The translations under genes were made by a program, and so were the position numbers. From Desulfuribacillus stibiiarsenatis (GTDB taxonomy: Bacteria > Bacillota > Bacilli > Desulfuribacillales > Desulfuribacillaceae): DNA of 64,000 nt. The notes beneath the pieces are model-generated. The model saw only the letters and a list, made by a program, of their open reading frames with translations, did no database searches and was not told the DNA's origin. Shown here one piece after another: positions 38,739 through 47,640 of this stretch. Each line of letters opens with the position of its first letter. The first letter of the stretch is position 1. The stretch is taken from NCBI RefSeq assembly GCF_001742305.1, contig NZ_MJAT01000038.1, forward strand, positions 87,396-151,395, read 5' to 3'.

Positions 38739-40532
38739 TTATAAATAGTACCAAATACTTCTATAATCCTGTGGATCTTCCCCTTTATCTTGTATCTTGT
38801 CTAGGAATTCATCGATTGGCAAATCAATATGAAGATATGGAGACACATCCGTTGTACTCATATCCCAAGGATAGAACTCGTAAACTCTCTCTCCTTCAGG
38901 CAATACCATGATGACTTCATGGTCCTGTCCAGCCCTTAGATAATTCTTGCCAAGTCTAGGAATATTGAACACTGCTTCATCCGTACGCTCTAAACCAGGA
39001 TTCAACCTTGCTTCTTCCGTCTGCTCTTGGATTAATCTGGCAATTGGAATCCGATAATCTCGCATTTCTTCTTTGCCTTTGGTATTAAACGTATAATACG
39101 GGTCGACACCAATTAACCGCAGTGCCTTGCGTAAGGCTACCATTTCAAAACGGCGAGCATTCTCCATCGTATATACCCCTTGGTTATAGACAGAAATCCC
39201 TCGATGTCGTAGCTTTTGTACAGCATCCATCGCCTCAGGCGTAACCTCATAAGGATGCTCGAAGTGCGTCATCACACAAATTTCTCTTTTCCCCGGAATC
39301 TGATACGACGCTAGTAAATCTGCATACTCTTCGGAAAATCGCATCGGTAATACGACAGGTGTTCTAGTACCTATGCGTATTCTAGTAATCTGCGGCAACT
39401 CACGAATACGATCTAATATATGCTTCATTACGGCATCAGACATAATTGCAGGATCGCCGCCGGTGACTAAGATTTCTGTAATTTCAGGGTGGGCCTTATA
39501 CCATTCCATGGCTTTTTCTAGCTTTCTCTGCGGAGCCTGCGAATCCTTAGCCAATACATCGTTTATCTCCCAATTTCGTTGGCAGTACACGCAAATTTGT
39601 GCACAAGTATTATAGGGTTTGAAGATAGAAATCATCGGATATCTTCTAGTGATTAAATCCTCTGGTGAAGTATCATTTTCTCCCATGAAATCAAGCTCTT
39701 CGCCTCTACCTTCCTTCGCATTCGCCATGAACATAGAATATTCTAATGGTGGAATCACTTGTGCTCGAATGGCGTTGTCATGAACACGATCTGTTTTTCT
39801 GTCCATAAGCATCGCATAATATGGAGTAATACCAAAAGGAATTCCGTGCTTACGAGATATGGCAATCGAATACTTCTCGTCGTCCGTTAGATTAATGAGA
39901 TCACTTGCCATTTTCGCATCACGAATTACATTGCGGCATTGCCACTCCCAACTGTTCCAATCTTCCTCAGTCGCCTTAAAATATTCTAGAATTCTTTGCT
40001 TATTCTCTTTTCTTCTCTGAACTACTTCTCTCTCTAGCCCTGATTTATACTTCTTTACCCAGTTATGTGCCTTTGCTGCAATTCCATCTAAAACATATGA
40101 GCGCTGTCTGGAAATTGTCCGACTATCATTGCTTATATTATCTTCCGCCGCATCTGATTCTGGATCAATTGTATATAATCCAGTTGTTCCCTTCATGCCC
40201 TTAAAGAGATGTCGCATCTCTCGAATAAAGCCTTTCGTGAACTTCTCCTGCCGCCCTTTGGACAATTTCCATATAGCCTCAATCGCACTAAAACCTGTAA
40301 GTTCCTCACTCCGTTTGGATAACATATTCCGTAAAGTGTTAATACACTTTCGCGCTACGGACCTTTCCATCGGATGGTTATAATCAGTCGTATTCAAGGT
40401 AATGGATTCATATTTCAGTACATACATAAGTGCTTCTTCTCTGGCTTCCTCTAGCGTCCTCGCTTGCCTCAGTTGATCAAACAATCCTGGATTTTCATCA
40501 AATAACAGTCTTAATTGTTTGTGCTTTGGCAT
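38739..40532 (-). CDS. kamA: KamA-family radical SAM aminomutase
   Basis: Radical SAM/PLP enzyme related to lysine 2,3-aminomutase. The cluster motif CAQICVYC is at about residues 310-317, followed by EILVTGGDPAIMSDAV, and the C-terminal RLGKNYL may carry the PLP lysine. At 597 aa it is longer than B. subtilis KamA (about 470) because of an N-terminal helical extension of about 200 residues and a C-terminal tail (VYEFYPWDMSTTDVSPY). Lysine or glutamate 2,3-aminomutase activity is possible. No acetyltransferase partner is adjacent. ATG after GAGGAGGGA. Confidence 0.85.
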   Translation of the reverse strand: MPKHKQLRLLFDENPGLFDQLRQARTLEEAREEALMYVLKYESITLNTTDYNHPMERSVARKCINTLRNMLSKRSEELTGFSAIEAIWKLSKGRQEKFTKGFIREMRHLFKGMKGTTGLYTIDPESDAAEDNISNDSRTISRQRSYVLDGIAAKAHNWVKKYKSGLEREVVQRRKENKQRILEYFKATEEDWNSWEWQCRNVIRDAKMASDLINLTDDEKYSIAISRKHGIPFGITPYYAMLMDRKTDRVHDNAIRAQVIPPLEYSMFMANAKEGRGEELDFMGENDTSPEDLITRRYPMISIFKPYNTCAQICVYCQRNWEINDVLAKDSQAPQRKLEKAMEWYKAHPEITEILVTGGDPAIMSDAVMKHILDRIRELPQITRIRIGTRTPVVLPMRFSEEYADLLASYQIPGKREICVMTHFEHPYEVTPEAMDAVQKLRHRGISVYNQGVYTMENARRFEMVALRKALRLIGVDPYYTFNTKGKEEMRDYRIPIARLIQEQTEEARLNPGLERTDEAVFNIPRLGKNYLRAGQDHEVIMVLPEGERVYEFYPWDMSTTDVSPYLHIDLPIDEFLDKIQDKGEDPQDYRSIWYYL

Positions 40533-40616
40533 ATAGCTCCCTCCTCTATTTAGTTATCTGTATTACTTTCCAACATCTATTGTATCATAGAAAAACTGAA
40601 AATTTGCTTTTATAAT

Positions 40617-40652
40617 GTAAAAAGACAATCGATGTACGAAACAATCGATTGT
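40617..40652 (-). terminator. Terminator of the small membrane protein gene
   Basis: GACAATCGAT (40623-40632) pairs exactly with ATCGATTGTC (40643-40652); on the minus strand TTTTTAC follows. Confidence 0.85.
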
Positions 40653-40691
40653 CCAATGGAGAACACAACACAAGTCTTCATTTATGATAAT

Positions 40692-40979
40692 TTAGTAATT
40701 ACCTAAAACCTTATAACGAATATACTGCATATATCGCTTATGGATTTTGCCACCTACGAGTTGCCCAGCAACCGCCATAGCTATCAACACTGGAATAATC
40801 CACGGACTTATGCCAGTAGTGATTCGTATATAGTAAATCATTGGTACAGCAATATGAATCGCTGCAAACCATCGCACACTGAACTTTCTGGCACCAGCAC
40901 GCCAAATGCCCAATGGGATATTCATTATAAAGGATATAAGAATAATCAACACTATATAACTTACTGCTCCAAGCTCCAT
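40692..40979 (-). CDS. Small membrane protein, unknown function
   Basis: A 95-aa protein with three hydrophobic segments: SYIVLIILISFIMNIPLG, FAAIHIAVPMIYYI and WIIPVLIAMAVAGQLVGG, ending in a basic tail (HKRYMQYIRYKVLGNY). SD GAGAGG. It lies between aarF and kamA on the same strand; a terminator separates it from kamA. No family recognised. Confidence 0.75.
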   Translation of the reverse strand: MELGAVSYIVLIILISFIMNIPLGIWRAGARKFSVRWFAAIHIAVPMIYYIRITTGISPWIIPVLIAMAVAGQLVGGKIHKRYMQYIRYKVLGNY

Positions 40980-41061
40980 GGTATTGGTCCTCTCTGGTTC
41001 ATAATCAAGCTTTCTTCATTTTAAATATTCACATCATCTTATATCTTCCATCATCAGAATA

Positions 41062-42756
41062 TTACGGGTGAAATCTCGGCCTTTTCCGCCTTCCTTGCTT
41101 ATTACTACTTCTCCCGAAAAACAATCCAAGCCCAGTGAAACCACTTACAACCATTAGAATGCTTCCCAACTGTTGGGCATCTCCATTGTATAGAATCGCT
41201 CCTATTACACCAACACCCGCTGTTATAATCGTCCGTATTACCCGACTCGCAATCTCCGATTGATGCTCTAGCATATTCTGTTCGAAGGTCTTAGAAGGAT
41301 GGAAACGTAATTCCCCTGTCTCTAATCCATCAATCATACGATTTAATTTCTCTGGGATTGCAATTACGTCTAGAGCAATTGTCTTCGCTTGATCGAATAG
41401 AAATGCGCGATTACTATTGGAACCAGAATCATTGCCTGGGGAGCCTTCCATACCAGGCAGGAGTTCCGAGATATATGGAGTACTGACTTTGATCGCGTCA
41501 AAATTCTCATCTAATCCTCGACAAATCCCTGCTAGAGTAATCAATGCTTTTCCTAAGAAGGTAGTTCTAGCTGGAATCTGGAACGGTTGCGAGTACATTA
41601 GCTCTCGAACTTCAATGGCTAATTCATTTAAATCGATATTTTTGACATTGTTCTCCATATCTCCGAAGACATTATTGAGCAGTATCTTGATACTCTTAAT
41701 CAATACGTTTTTATCAGCATTAGGACGAAGAAAACCTACATGATCTAATGCCTCAACAACAGCTCCAGCATCCCTTTTGAATACGGCAGTTACAAGTTTG
41801 ACCATACTCTCCTTCATGTTCTTCTGTACATACCCCATCATCCCGAAATCGATGAAAACCAGTGTGCCTTCCTTCGTAACCAGAAGATTCCCCGGATGTG
41901 GGTCGGCATGGAAGAATCCATGAACTAACACTTGCTTTAAGTAAGATGAGAAAATCGTTTCTGCTAAATCAGACGCAATATTAAATTCCTTTACTGCGTA
42001 AAGGTCTGTAATTTTGACACCATCAATATATTCTAAGACAAGGAGCTTCTCCGTCGTATAGTCCCAGTATATCTTAGGAACATAAATTCTTGGTTCATCT
42101 GCAAAATTCGCTTGGAATTGTTCAGCGCTCTTACCTTCTTTCACATAATCCAATTCATCGTTGATTGTCTCATGGAATTCTTGATTCACATCGTCTAAGT
42201 CTACTGATTGCGCAAACTTGGTAAACCTTTTCAAAACAGCGATAATGATTCGTAAGGTTTGTAAATCGATGGCGATAATCTCTTCGATTCCTGGGCGCAA
42301 AACTTTTACAGCTACCTCTTGCCCATTTTTAAGCCTAGCCTTATGCACCTGCCCTAATGAGGCAGCTGCAATCGCTTGCTCGGAAAACTCAGAGAAGACA
42401 TTGTCAATCGAAGTCCCTAACTCCGTTTCCATGCGTATTCTTATAAGCTTTGCGTCTACTGGTTGGACTGCATCCTGAAGCTTCGATAACTCGTCAGTAT
42501 ATTCTTTAGGAAGTATGTCGACCCTTGAACTGAAAAACTGCCCTAATTTAATTAACAATCCCTGGAGTTCAATCGCTGTGTTTGTGAACTTTACCGCCTG
42601 CTCTTGATAGAGTTCTTTGTATCTGCGATTCGATGCCTCCGTAGATATGAATTTTTTGATTTTGCCTAGCCACCAAAACTGTAAACCAGAATATAGAAAA
42701 AGAAAGAAAACTTTGCGAAATCGATCATTGAATAGTAGCTTAATATAATGTTTCAC
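41062..42756 (-). CDS. AarF/UbiB (ABC1) family atypical kinase
   Basis: A 564-aa ABC1/UbiB protein. The KxGQ signature is LIKLGQFFSSRVDILP (residues ~65-80), followed by the Ala-rich loop AAASLGQVHKA, the Lys of EVAVKVLRPG, the HADPHPGNLLV catalytic block and IDFGMMG. Two hydrophobic segments at the C-terminus suggest membrane anchoring (ITAGVGVIGAILYNG, LMVVSGFTGLGLFFG). Family members support quinone and lipid homeostasis through ATPase or kinase activity. GTG start with AAGGA. Downstream of the abrB-like gene in one operon. Confidence 0.9.
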   Translation of the reverse strand: MKHYIKLLFNDRFRKVFFLFLYSGLQFWWLGKIKKFISTEASNRRYKELYQEQAVKFTNTAIELQGLLIKLGQFFSSRVDILPKEYTDELSKLQDAVQPVDAKLIRIRMETELGTSIDNVFSEFSEQAIAAASLGQVHKARLKNGQEVAVKVLRPGIEEIIAIDLQTLRIIIAVLKRFTKFAQSVDLDDVNQEFHETINDELDYVKEGKSAEQFQANFADEPRIYVPKIYWDYTTEKLLVLEYIDGVKITDLYAVKEFNIASDLAETIFSSYLKQVLVHGFFHADPHPGNLLVTKEGTLVFIDFGMMGYVQKNMKESMVKLVTAVFKRDAGAVVEALDHVGFLRPNADKNVLIKSIKILLNNVFGDMENNVKNIDLNELAIEVRELMYSQPFQIPARTTFLGKALITLAGICRGLDENFDAIKVSTPYISELLPGMEGSPGNDSGSNSNRAFLFDQAKTIALDVIAIPEKLNRMIDGLETGELRFHPSKTFEQNMLEHQSEIASRVIRTIITAGVGVIGAILYNGDAQQLGSILMVVSGFTGLGLFFGRSSNKQGRRKRPRFHP

Positions 42757-42781
42757 TCGAATCTTTCCTTTTTTTTAAAAT

Positions 42782-43123
42782 TTAACCAATGACTGGTGTC
42801 AGTATTACTAATATTGCCACTAACCACGTTAACAACACATACTTTACAGATAAGCCTTCTTTCGTAACATTTCGATATACATAGTGAAGTAGTACTGCTG
42901 CTATCGTTGCAATTGTTAGATGAATCCATGAAATACTCGTTGAAGTAAAGATCAGGATGAATCCTAACACAACTACTAAATCTAAGACACCAATCGCTAG
43001 GTATGCTAGAAGATTTTGTCCTGGTAATGGCTTCTTTCTCCACTGAACTAGGGAGTATACTGTCGCCAATCACAAAGTAAGTAAAAATGTGGCATGAGCC
43101 AGAATTAAATGAACCGTATACAT
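42782..43123 (-). pseudogene. Small membrane protein gene with in-frame TGA
   Basis: ATG 43123 follows GGAGAAATAGATA and opens a frame that reads MYTVHLILAHATFLLTL, then TGA (43072-43070), then continues in the same frame as LATVYSLVQWRKKPLPGQ to a stop at 42782. The two parts together make a 113-residue four-helix membrane protein whose first helix is cut by the TGA. No SD precedes the TTG after the stop. It is either a nonsense mutation, a sequencing error or a recoded codon. No family recognised. It lies between abrB and aarF. Confidence 0.6.
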
Positions 43124-43150
43124 TATCTATTTCTCCTCATTATTTGTATG

Positions 43151-43501
43151 TTATTTATTAGTATCTGTGGCATCTTCACTATCATCTTCTTCCGTTAGGT
43201 CTTGCTCCGCCTTCTTGTTAGACTTCTTCTTAGTGCCGAATAACTCTTCTAAAAAACTTGCTTTCTGCATCATCATATCTGCGAATCTCGCCATAATATC
43301 CGACTTGATAATAATTAATGTTCCTTTTCTCGCATTTCCAAAAACAATCATCTTTTCCCCTGGTTGAATGTCTAACTCTTCTCTAGCCTCCGCTGGAATT
43401 ACGATTTGTCCGCGTTCCCCCATAGCTGTTGAACCGTAGCATTTACCGTGTGAATGTATGTGTCCATGCCCATGTCCTCGACCGTGTCCCTTCATCATCA
43501 T
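43151..43501 (-). CDS. AbrB/SpoVT-family regulator with His-rich N-terminus
   Basis: A 116-aa protein. Residues 4-21 form a metal-binding-like tract (HGRGHGHGHIHSHGKC) with seven histidines and a cysteine. A swapped-hairpin AbrB DNA-binding domain follows (GERGQIVIPAEAREELDIQPGEKMIVFG, about 29-56), then a helical segment and an acidic tail (LTEEDDSEDATD). The His tract suggests metal binding or sensing. SD AGGAGG; three consecutive ATGs. First gene of an operon with the disrupted membrane protein and aarF. A palindrome over its -10 box suggests autoregulation. Confidence 0.88.
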   Translation of the reverse strand: MMMKGHGRGHGHGHIHSHGKCYGSTAMGERGQIVIPAEAREELDIQPGEKMIVFGNARKGTLIIIKSDIMARFADMMMQKASFLEELFGTKKKSNKKAEQDLTEEDDSEDATDTNK

Positions 43502-43804
43502 AAAAAATTCCTCCTATACCTGGGTGATTTGCTCTACACCTTACATCTTCAATCATTAAGCTTTCTACTACTTATCACATTACTTATTATCACTCTACTT
43601 ATACTCAGTATGATAAATCATACTTTTCATACCGTCAAGCGAATATTCAACATGTCATAAATTGTACATAAATCAATGAGACCCGTGACCCTGGCTATGT
43701 TGCTAACGCAACCGCTATATTACTGAATTTTAATAAATATGTTATATCGAAAAGGTATTGCTAACTACTTATTCAGTAATTAACAACACCTCTTCCCACA
43801 ATAT
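43502..43804. other. Gene-free region between RND efflux and abrB-like genes
   Basis: Holds the abrB-like promoter/operator (43607-43638). Near 43700, GTTGC-TAAC-GCAAC is a short perfect hairpin without a T-run. I see no convincing terminator for the RND gene and no other gene. Confidence 0.5.
43607..43638 (-). promoter_or_regulatory. abrB-like gene promoter with perfect palindromic operator over the -10
   Basis: On the minus strand TTGACG (43633-43638), a 17-bp spacer and TATCAT (43610-43615) form a sigma-A promoter. AGTATGATAAATCATACT (43607-43624) is an 18-bp perfect palindrome that covers the -10 and part of the spacer, the typical layout of a repressor site. Confidence 0.65.
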
Positions 43805-46800
43805 TTACTTCGGTAGTTCTACAGAAACCTCAAGGTCTGATTCACTAAGTTTCTGCATTACAATCTTCCATTTTCTTCGGAAACCTTTAATACTTTCTGT
43901 TAGACTATACAGGACTGGAATCACAACAAGCGTTAAGACCGTCGAGCTAAACAATCCACCTATGACCGCAATTGCCATTGGTGCTTGCATTTCCGCTCCC
44001 TCACCAGCACCAATCGCTAGAGGTAATAACCCTAACATCGTTGTAAGTGCCGTCATAATGATTGGACGTAATCTTGTTAGTCCAGCTTCAACTAATGCGT
44101 CCTTGACATTGTAGCCTTTGTTTCTAAGTTGATTCGCATAGTCTATATACACAATCGCATTATTCACTACAATTCCAATGAGGATAATAATCCCTATGAA
44201 GGCAGTAATCCCAAAGGAAGACCCTGTCGCTAGTAACCCTACAATGACACCAGTAATCGCTAACGGTAACGACACCATAATAATCAATGGCTGAACTAAG
44301 GACTCGAATTGACTTGCCATCACCATATATACGAATACAATCGCAAGTACCATCGCCAACAGTAAGGCGCCAAACGCGTCGCCCATCATTTCAGAACCAC
44401 CAGCTAATTTTACCGTAGTAATGCCTGTGTCGATTTGTAAATCACTAACCATGCTCTCGATTTCTTTCTGCACCTTTGACGTGATATCTCCTAATGACTC
44501 TCCTTCAAAAGTAGCCGTAATGATCAGCGGTTGTTGCTGATTCTCGCGAACGATGGTAATCGGGCCAGTGCCTCTCACTACTTCCCCTAAGTCCTTAAGA
44601 GCAACTTCTTGACCTGTAGGAGTAGCAATCATTAAACTCTCAATTGCTTCTTTCGAGTTTGAAATATCTTTGAATTGAACTTTTACATTGGTTCCAAGTA
44701 TTGTACCTGCTAGCTTTCCTTGTAAAGAATTATTCACAAAGGAAGCTACTTGATACGTCGTTAAGCCATATTTAAATGCCGCTTCTTTGTCTACGATAAA
44801 TTGATACTCTGGTTTCCCTGTTTCTAGACTGTTTGTAATACTATTGATTCCAGTAATGGATTCCAAGCGTTGTTCTAGTTCTTGTCCGTACTCTCCAATT
44901 AAAGTAGCATCTTGACCAAGAAGTAGGACCTCTACTGTATTCTGGGCGCCGCTCATGCTTTGCATAGAATTACTTAGGTTAAATGTAAGCTCGGCTCCAT
45001 TTTTGAGGGACTCAACCTTTATTTCAAGATCTTTCATTACTCTTTCTGTTGCAGTACTACGTTCTTCAGCATCGACAAGCTTTACTGTAATACTTGCTGT
45101 ATTCTCTGCACTTCCTGCCATCGAAGACATGAACGGATCATCATTTCCGATAGTAGCTGTTACAACATCAATATCTTTCATTGCTAGTGCTTCAATTTCA
45201 ATCTTCTCCACAACGTGTAAAGTACGATCAAACAGAGTTCCTTCAGGAAGCTTTACATCAATCGAGAACATACCCTCATCCTGCGCAGGGAGAAATTCAG
45301 TTCCTACCTTAGGCACTAAAGATAAAGAGCCTACTAACAGTACCATGACGATAAACAAAGTAACAAGTCGGTTATTTAACACCCAATGAATCGTGTTTCT
45401 ATAGAATTTATTGTGTTTGGTCTCCCGTACCTTGTTGCTATTGAGTAATAACCCAGCAAGAGTTGGCACGACTGTCAGCGCAACAGCCCACGAAGATAAT
45501 AGAGCAAAGGTCACTGTCAAAGCTAGCTCTTTAAATAAATCTCCTACTAGCCCTCCAACAAACACGATTGGCAAAAACACGGAAAGTGTTGTCAGCATTG
45601 ATGCCGTTACCGCACTTCCTACTTCCATCGTACCCTCGATAGCTGCCTCTTTACGCATCTTTCCTTTCGCTAAATGGCGATAGATATTTTCTATAACCAC
45701 AATCGCGTTATCTACTAACATCCCAACACCAAGAGCTAGCCCACCAAGGGACATAATATTTAACGTCATATTTGAAAAATACATTAACACAAATGTTGAA
45801 ACGACAGAAAACGGAATCGCAATCCCTACAATTAGAGTAGATTTTAAGGAACGTAAGAACACTAGAATCACACCAACTGCGAATATACCGCCAAACAATA
45901 ATGCTGTCATTACATTAGAAACTGCTTGTTCGACAATTTCTCCTTGGTCATTAGAAACAACAAAGTTTAAATCCTTATAATTTGTTTGAAGCTTATCTAA
46001 GCGCTCTTTTGTATTGTTCGAGACACTTACTGTATTAGCTGTACCTTCTTTTTGAATACTAATTAATAAGCTTTCTTTCCCGTTATTACGAGCTATCGAG
46101 CTGACCTCAGTCTTCGCTATTACTACTTCTGCTACCTCATATAACGAGACAACCTTCATTCCTTCTTGTGAAGGAACCACACTGACTGGTAACTGTTTCA
46201 ATGTATCAATAGAATCAAGTTTACCTATGACTCGGAGATTTAACTTCTCATTTTCCTCTTGTATTACACCACCCGGAAAGGTTAAATTGTTCCCTTGAAT
46301 AAGCTGGATAATATTTGCTTGCGTAAGATTATGCGCCTTTAGTTTATCTGCATCAAGATTGACAAGAATCTCTTCGCCAAAACCACCTGTAACACTCACG
46401 CTAGCTACGCCTGCAATGCTTTGAAGCTGGGGTACTATCACATCATCCACTAACGCTTGGACGTGTTCAATTTCCTTGCCATTGGATACAGCAATCTGCA
46501 TAATTGGCATCATCGTAGGATCGAACTTTACAATCATTGGCTTACTTACTCCATCAGCCAGTTGAAGTAATCCGAGACGAGAGCTAAGATCCTCGCGCAC
46601 TTCTGACATATCCATTCCCCAATCGAATTGAGCGATTACGACAGAAGAGTTTGAACTACTTCTTGACTGCAGCGATTTGAGCCCTTGCGTCGTGCTGACG
46701 ATTTCCTCTATAGGTTTCGTAACCATATCCGTAACTTCTTCAGGGCCTGCACCAGAGAATGTCGTCATGACCGCTACCACTGGTGGGTTAATATTGGGCA

Positions 46801-46909
46801 TTAGATCTAATTGTAATCCTGTTAACGAAACGAATCCTAAAATTAGCACTAGGCACATAATCATTATAGTAGTAACAGGATTCTTGACTGCAAAATTAGG
46901 TATTCTCAT
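43805..46909 (-). CDS. RND-family efflux transporter (SwrC/AcrB-like)
   Basis: A 1034-aa RND pump with the usual layout: TM1, a large outer loop, TM2-6, a second loop and TM8-12. FAVKNPVTTIMIM opens the protein; LALGVGMLVDNAIVVIENIYRHLAKGKMRKEAAIEG is the TM4 proton-relay region; FGITAFIGIIILIGIVVNNAIVYID is its counterpart in the second half. It has no adaptor gene beside it, like SwrC/YerP of Bacillus. ATG 46909 is 12 bases from AGGAGG, which lies in the end of marR; a longer upstream frame has no SD. Substrates unknown. Confidence 0.93.
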   Translation of the reverse strand: MRIPNFAVKNPVTTIMIMCLVLILGFVSLTGLQLDLMPNINPPVVAVMTTFSGAGPEEVTDMVTKPIEEIVSTTQGLKSLQSRSSSNSSVVIAQFDWGMDMSEVREDLSSRLGLLQLADGVSKPMIVKFDPTMMPIMQIAVSNGKEIEHVQALVDDVIVPQLQSIAGVASVSVTGGFGEEILVNLDADKLKAHNLTQANIIQLIQGNNLTFPGGVIQEENEKLNLRVIGKLDSIDTLKQLPVSVVPSQEGMKVVSLYEVAEVVIAKTEVSSIARNNGKESLLISIQKEGTANTVSVSNNTKERLDKLQTNYKDLNFVVSNDQGEIVEQAVSNVMTALLFGGIFAVGVILVFLRSLKSTLIVGIAIPFSVVSTFVLMYFSNMTLNIMSLGGLALGVGMLVDNAIVVIENIYRHLAKGKMRKEAAIEGTMEVGSAVTASMLTTLSVFLPIVFVGGLVGDLFKELALTVTFALLSSWAVALTVVPTLAGLLLNSNKVRETKHNKFYRNTIHWVLNNRLVTLFIVMVLLVGSLSLVPKVGTEFLPAQDEGMFSIDVKLPEGTLFDRTLHVVEKIEIEALAMKDIDVVTATIGNDDPFMSSMAGSAENTASITVKLVDAEERSTATERVMKDLEIKVESLKNGAELTFNLSNSMQSMSGAQNTVEVLLLGQDATLIGEYGQELEQRLESITGINSITNSLETGKPEYQFIVDKEAAFKYGLTTYQVASFVNNSLQGKLAGTILGTNVKVQFKDISNSKEAIESLMIATPTGQEVALKDLGEVVRGTGPITIVRENQQQPLIITATFEGESLGDITSKVQKEIESMVSDLQIDTGITTVKLAGGSEMMGDAFGALLLAMVLAIVFVYMVMASQFESLVQPLIIMVSLPLAITGVIVGLLATGSSFGITAFIGIIILIGIVVNNAIVYIDYANQLRNKGYNVKDALVEAGLTRLRPIIMTALTTMLGLLPLAIGAGEGAEMQAPMAIAVIGGLFSSTVLTLVVIPVLYSLTESIKGFRRKWKIVMQKLSESDLEVSVELPK

Positions 46910-46916
46910 GATGTTT

Positions 46917-47363
46917 TTATTCCTCCTGATGTTTTTTAATAATTGTTGCAAGTTTCTCTGATACCCGTACTAAGCTTTCTAATTCACCGTCTTCTAATTC
47001 CGATAAGAAAGTCGTAATCATTTCTAATCGTTTCTCCTCACACTGCATTACAACTTGTTTCCCTTTTTCCGAAAGGTGTAAGAAAATTACTCTTCTATCA
47101 CTTTCATCACGGTCTCTACATATGAATCCTTGATTATACAAACGTTCGACCATGACAGTAATTGCACTTGGTTTTACCCCAAATATGTTTGCCAATTGCG
47201 TACTGGTAGTGCGCTGTTTCTTATGAATCATTCTTAGCAGATAGAATTGCTCCCCGGTAAGTCCAGGTTCTAACTGATCTGTAATTTTTGATAATATCCT
47301 CATGGATTCAAGCATCGCCGTCTCAAGTCGATCACAGGAATCGATAATTTTGTGTTGGTCCAT
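46917..47363 (-). CDS. MarR-family transcriptional regulator
   Basis: A 148-aa winged-helix regulator. MIHKKQRTTSTQLANIFGVKPSAITVMVERLYNQGFICRDRDESDRRVIFLHLSEKG spans the recognition helix and wing. Its final codons supply the SD for the RND efflux gene seven bases downstream, so it very likely represses that operon and itself, with release by a pump substrate. ATG with SD GGAGGT. Confidence 0.92.
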   Translation of the reverse strand: MDQHKIIDSCDRLETAMLESMRILSKITDQLEPGLTGEQFYLLRMIHKKQRTTSTQLANIFGVKPSAITVMVERLYNQGFICRDRDESDRRVIFLHLSEKGKQVVMQCEEKRLEMITTFLSELEDGELESLVRVSEKLATIIKKHQEE

Positions 47364-47482
47364 ACTCTACCTCCTTCACACAATTTTCACTATATAATAT
47401 TTAAACTGTTTAACTATCTAGTTAACATAATATAAATATACGGTGCGCAAATCAATGTTAAATAATTTCCATATCTTTTGCA

Positions 47483-47516
47483 TAACAAAACCCACCTGGT
47501 AAGAAAAAGGTGGGTT
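47483..47516 (-). terminator. Terminator downstream of the S-layer-anchored protein gene
   Basis: On the minus strand AACCCACCT and AGGTGGGTT form a 9-bp stem around a 10-base loop, followed by TTGTTATG. It lies beyond the 28-codon frame at 47537-47623. Confidence 0.8.
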
Positions 47517-47536
47517 CGATAATGTTTATTCAATTC

Positions 47537-47623
47537 TTATTTAGCTTTGAACTTTCGAATCAGTTCTTGTAGCCACTCAGCCATTTTCGAAAGGGCATTA
47601 GCAGGTTCGAATACTTCTTGCAT
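47537..47623 (-). CDS. Possible 28-aa amphipathic peptide
   Basis: A short frame between the S-layer gene stop and its terminator: MQEVFEPANALSKMAEW, then LQELIRKFKAK. Helical-wheel inspection suggests an amphipathic helix with a basic end. No SD is visible (AAAGCTACA before ATG) and the frame differs from the upstream gene, so it may be untranslated. Confidence 0.25.
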   Translation of the reverse strand: MQEVFEPANALSKMAEWLQELIRKFKAK

Positions 47624-47640
47624 TGTAGCTTTTATATTTA

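Noticed and set aside
40533..40691. Possible lysine riboswitch upstream of kamA
   Set aside because: Only 159 bp are present, mostly a terminator of the upstream gene; no riboswitch-like multi-helix pattern seen.
42753..43073. 106-codon minus-strand frame beside the TGA-containing gene
   Set aside because: Its composition (Ser/Cys-rich, no hydrophobic pattern) is poor and it is out of frame with the clear membrane protein encoded there.
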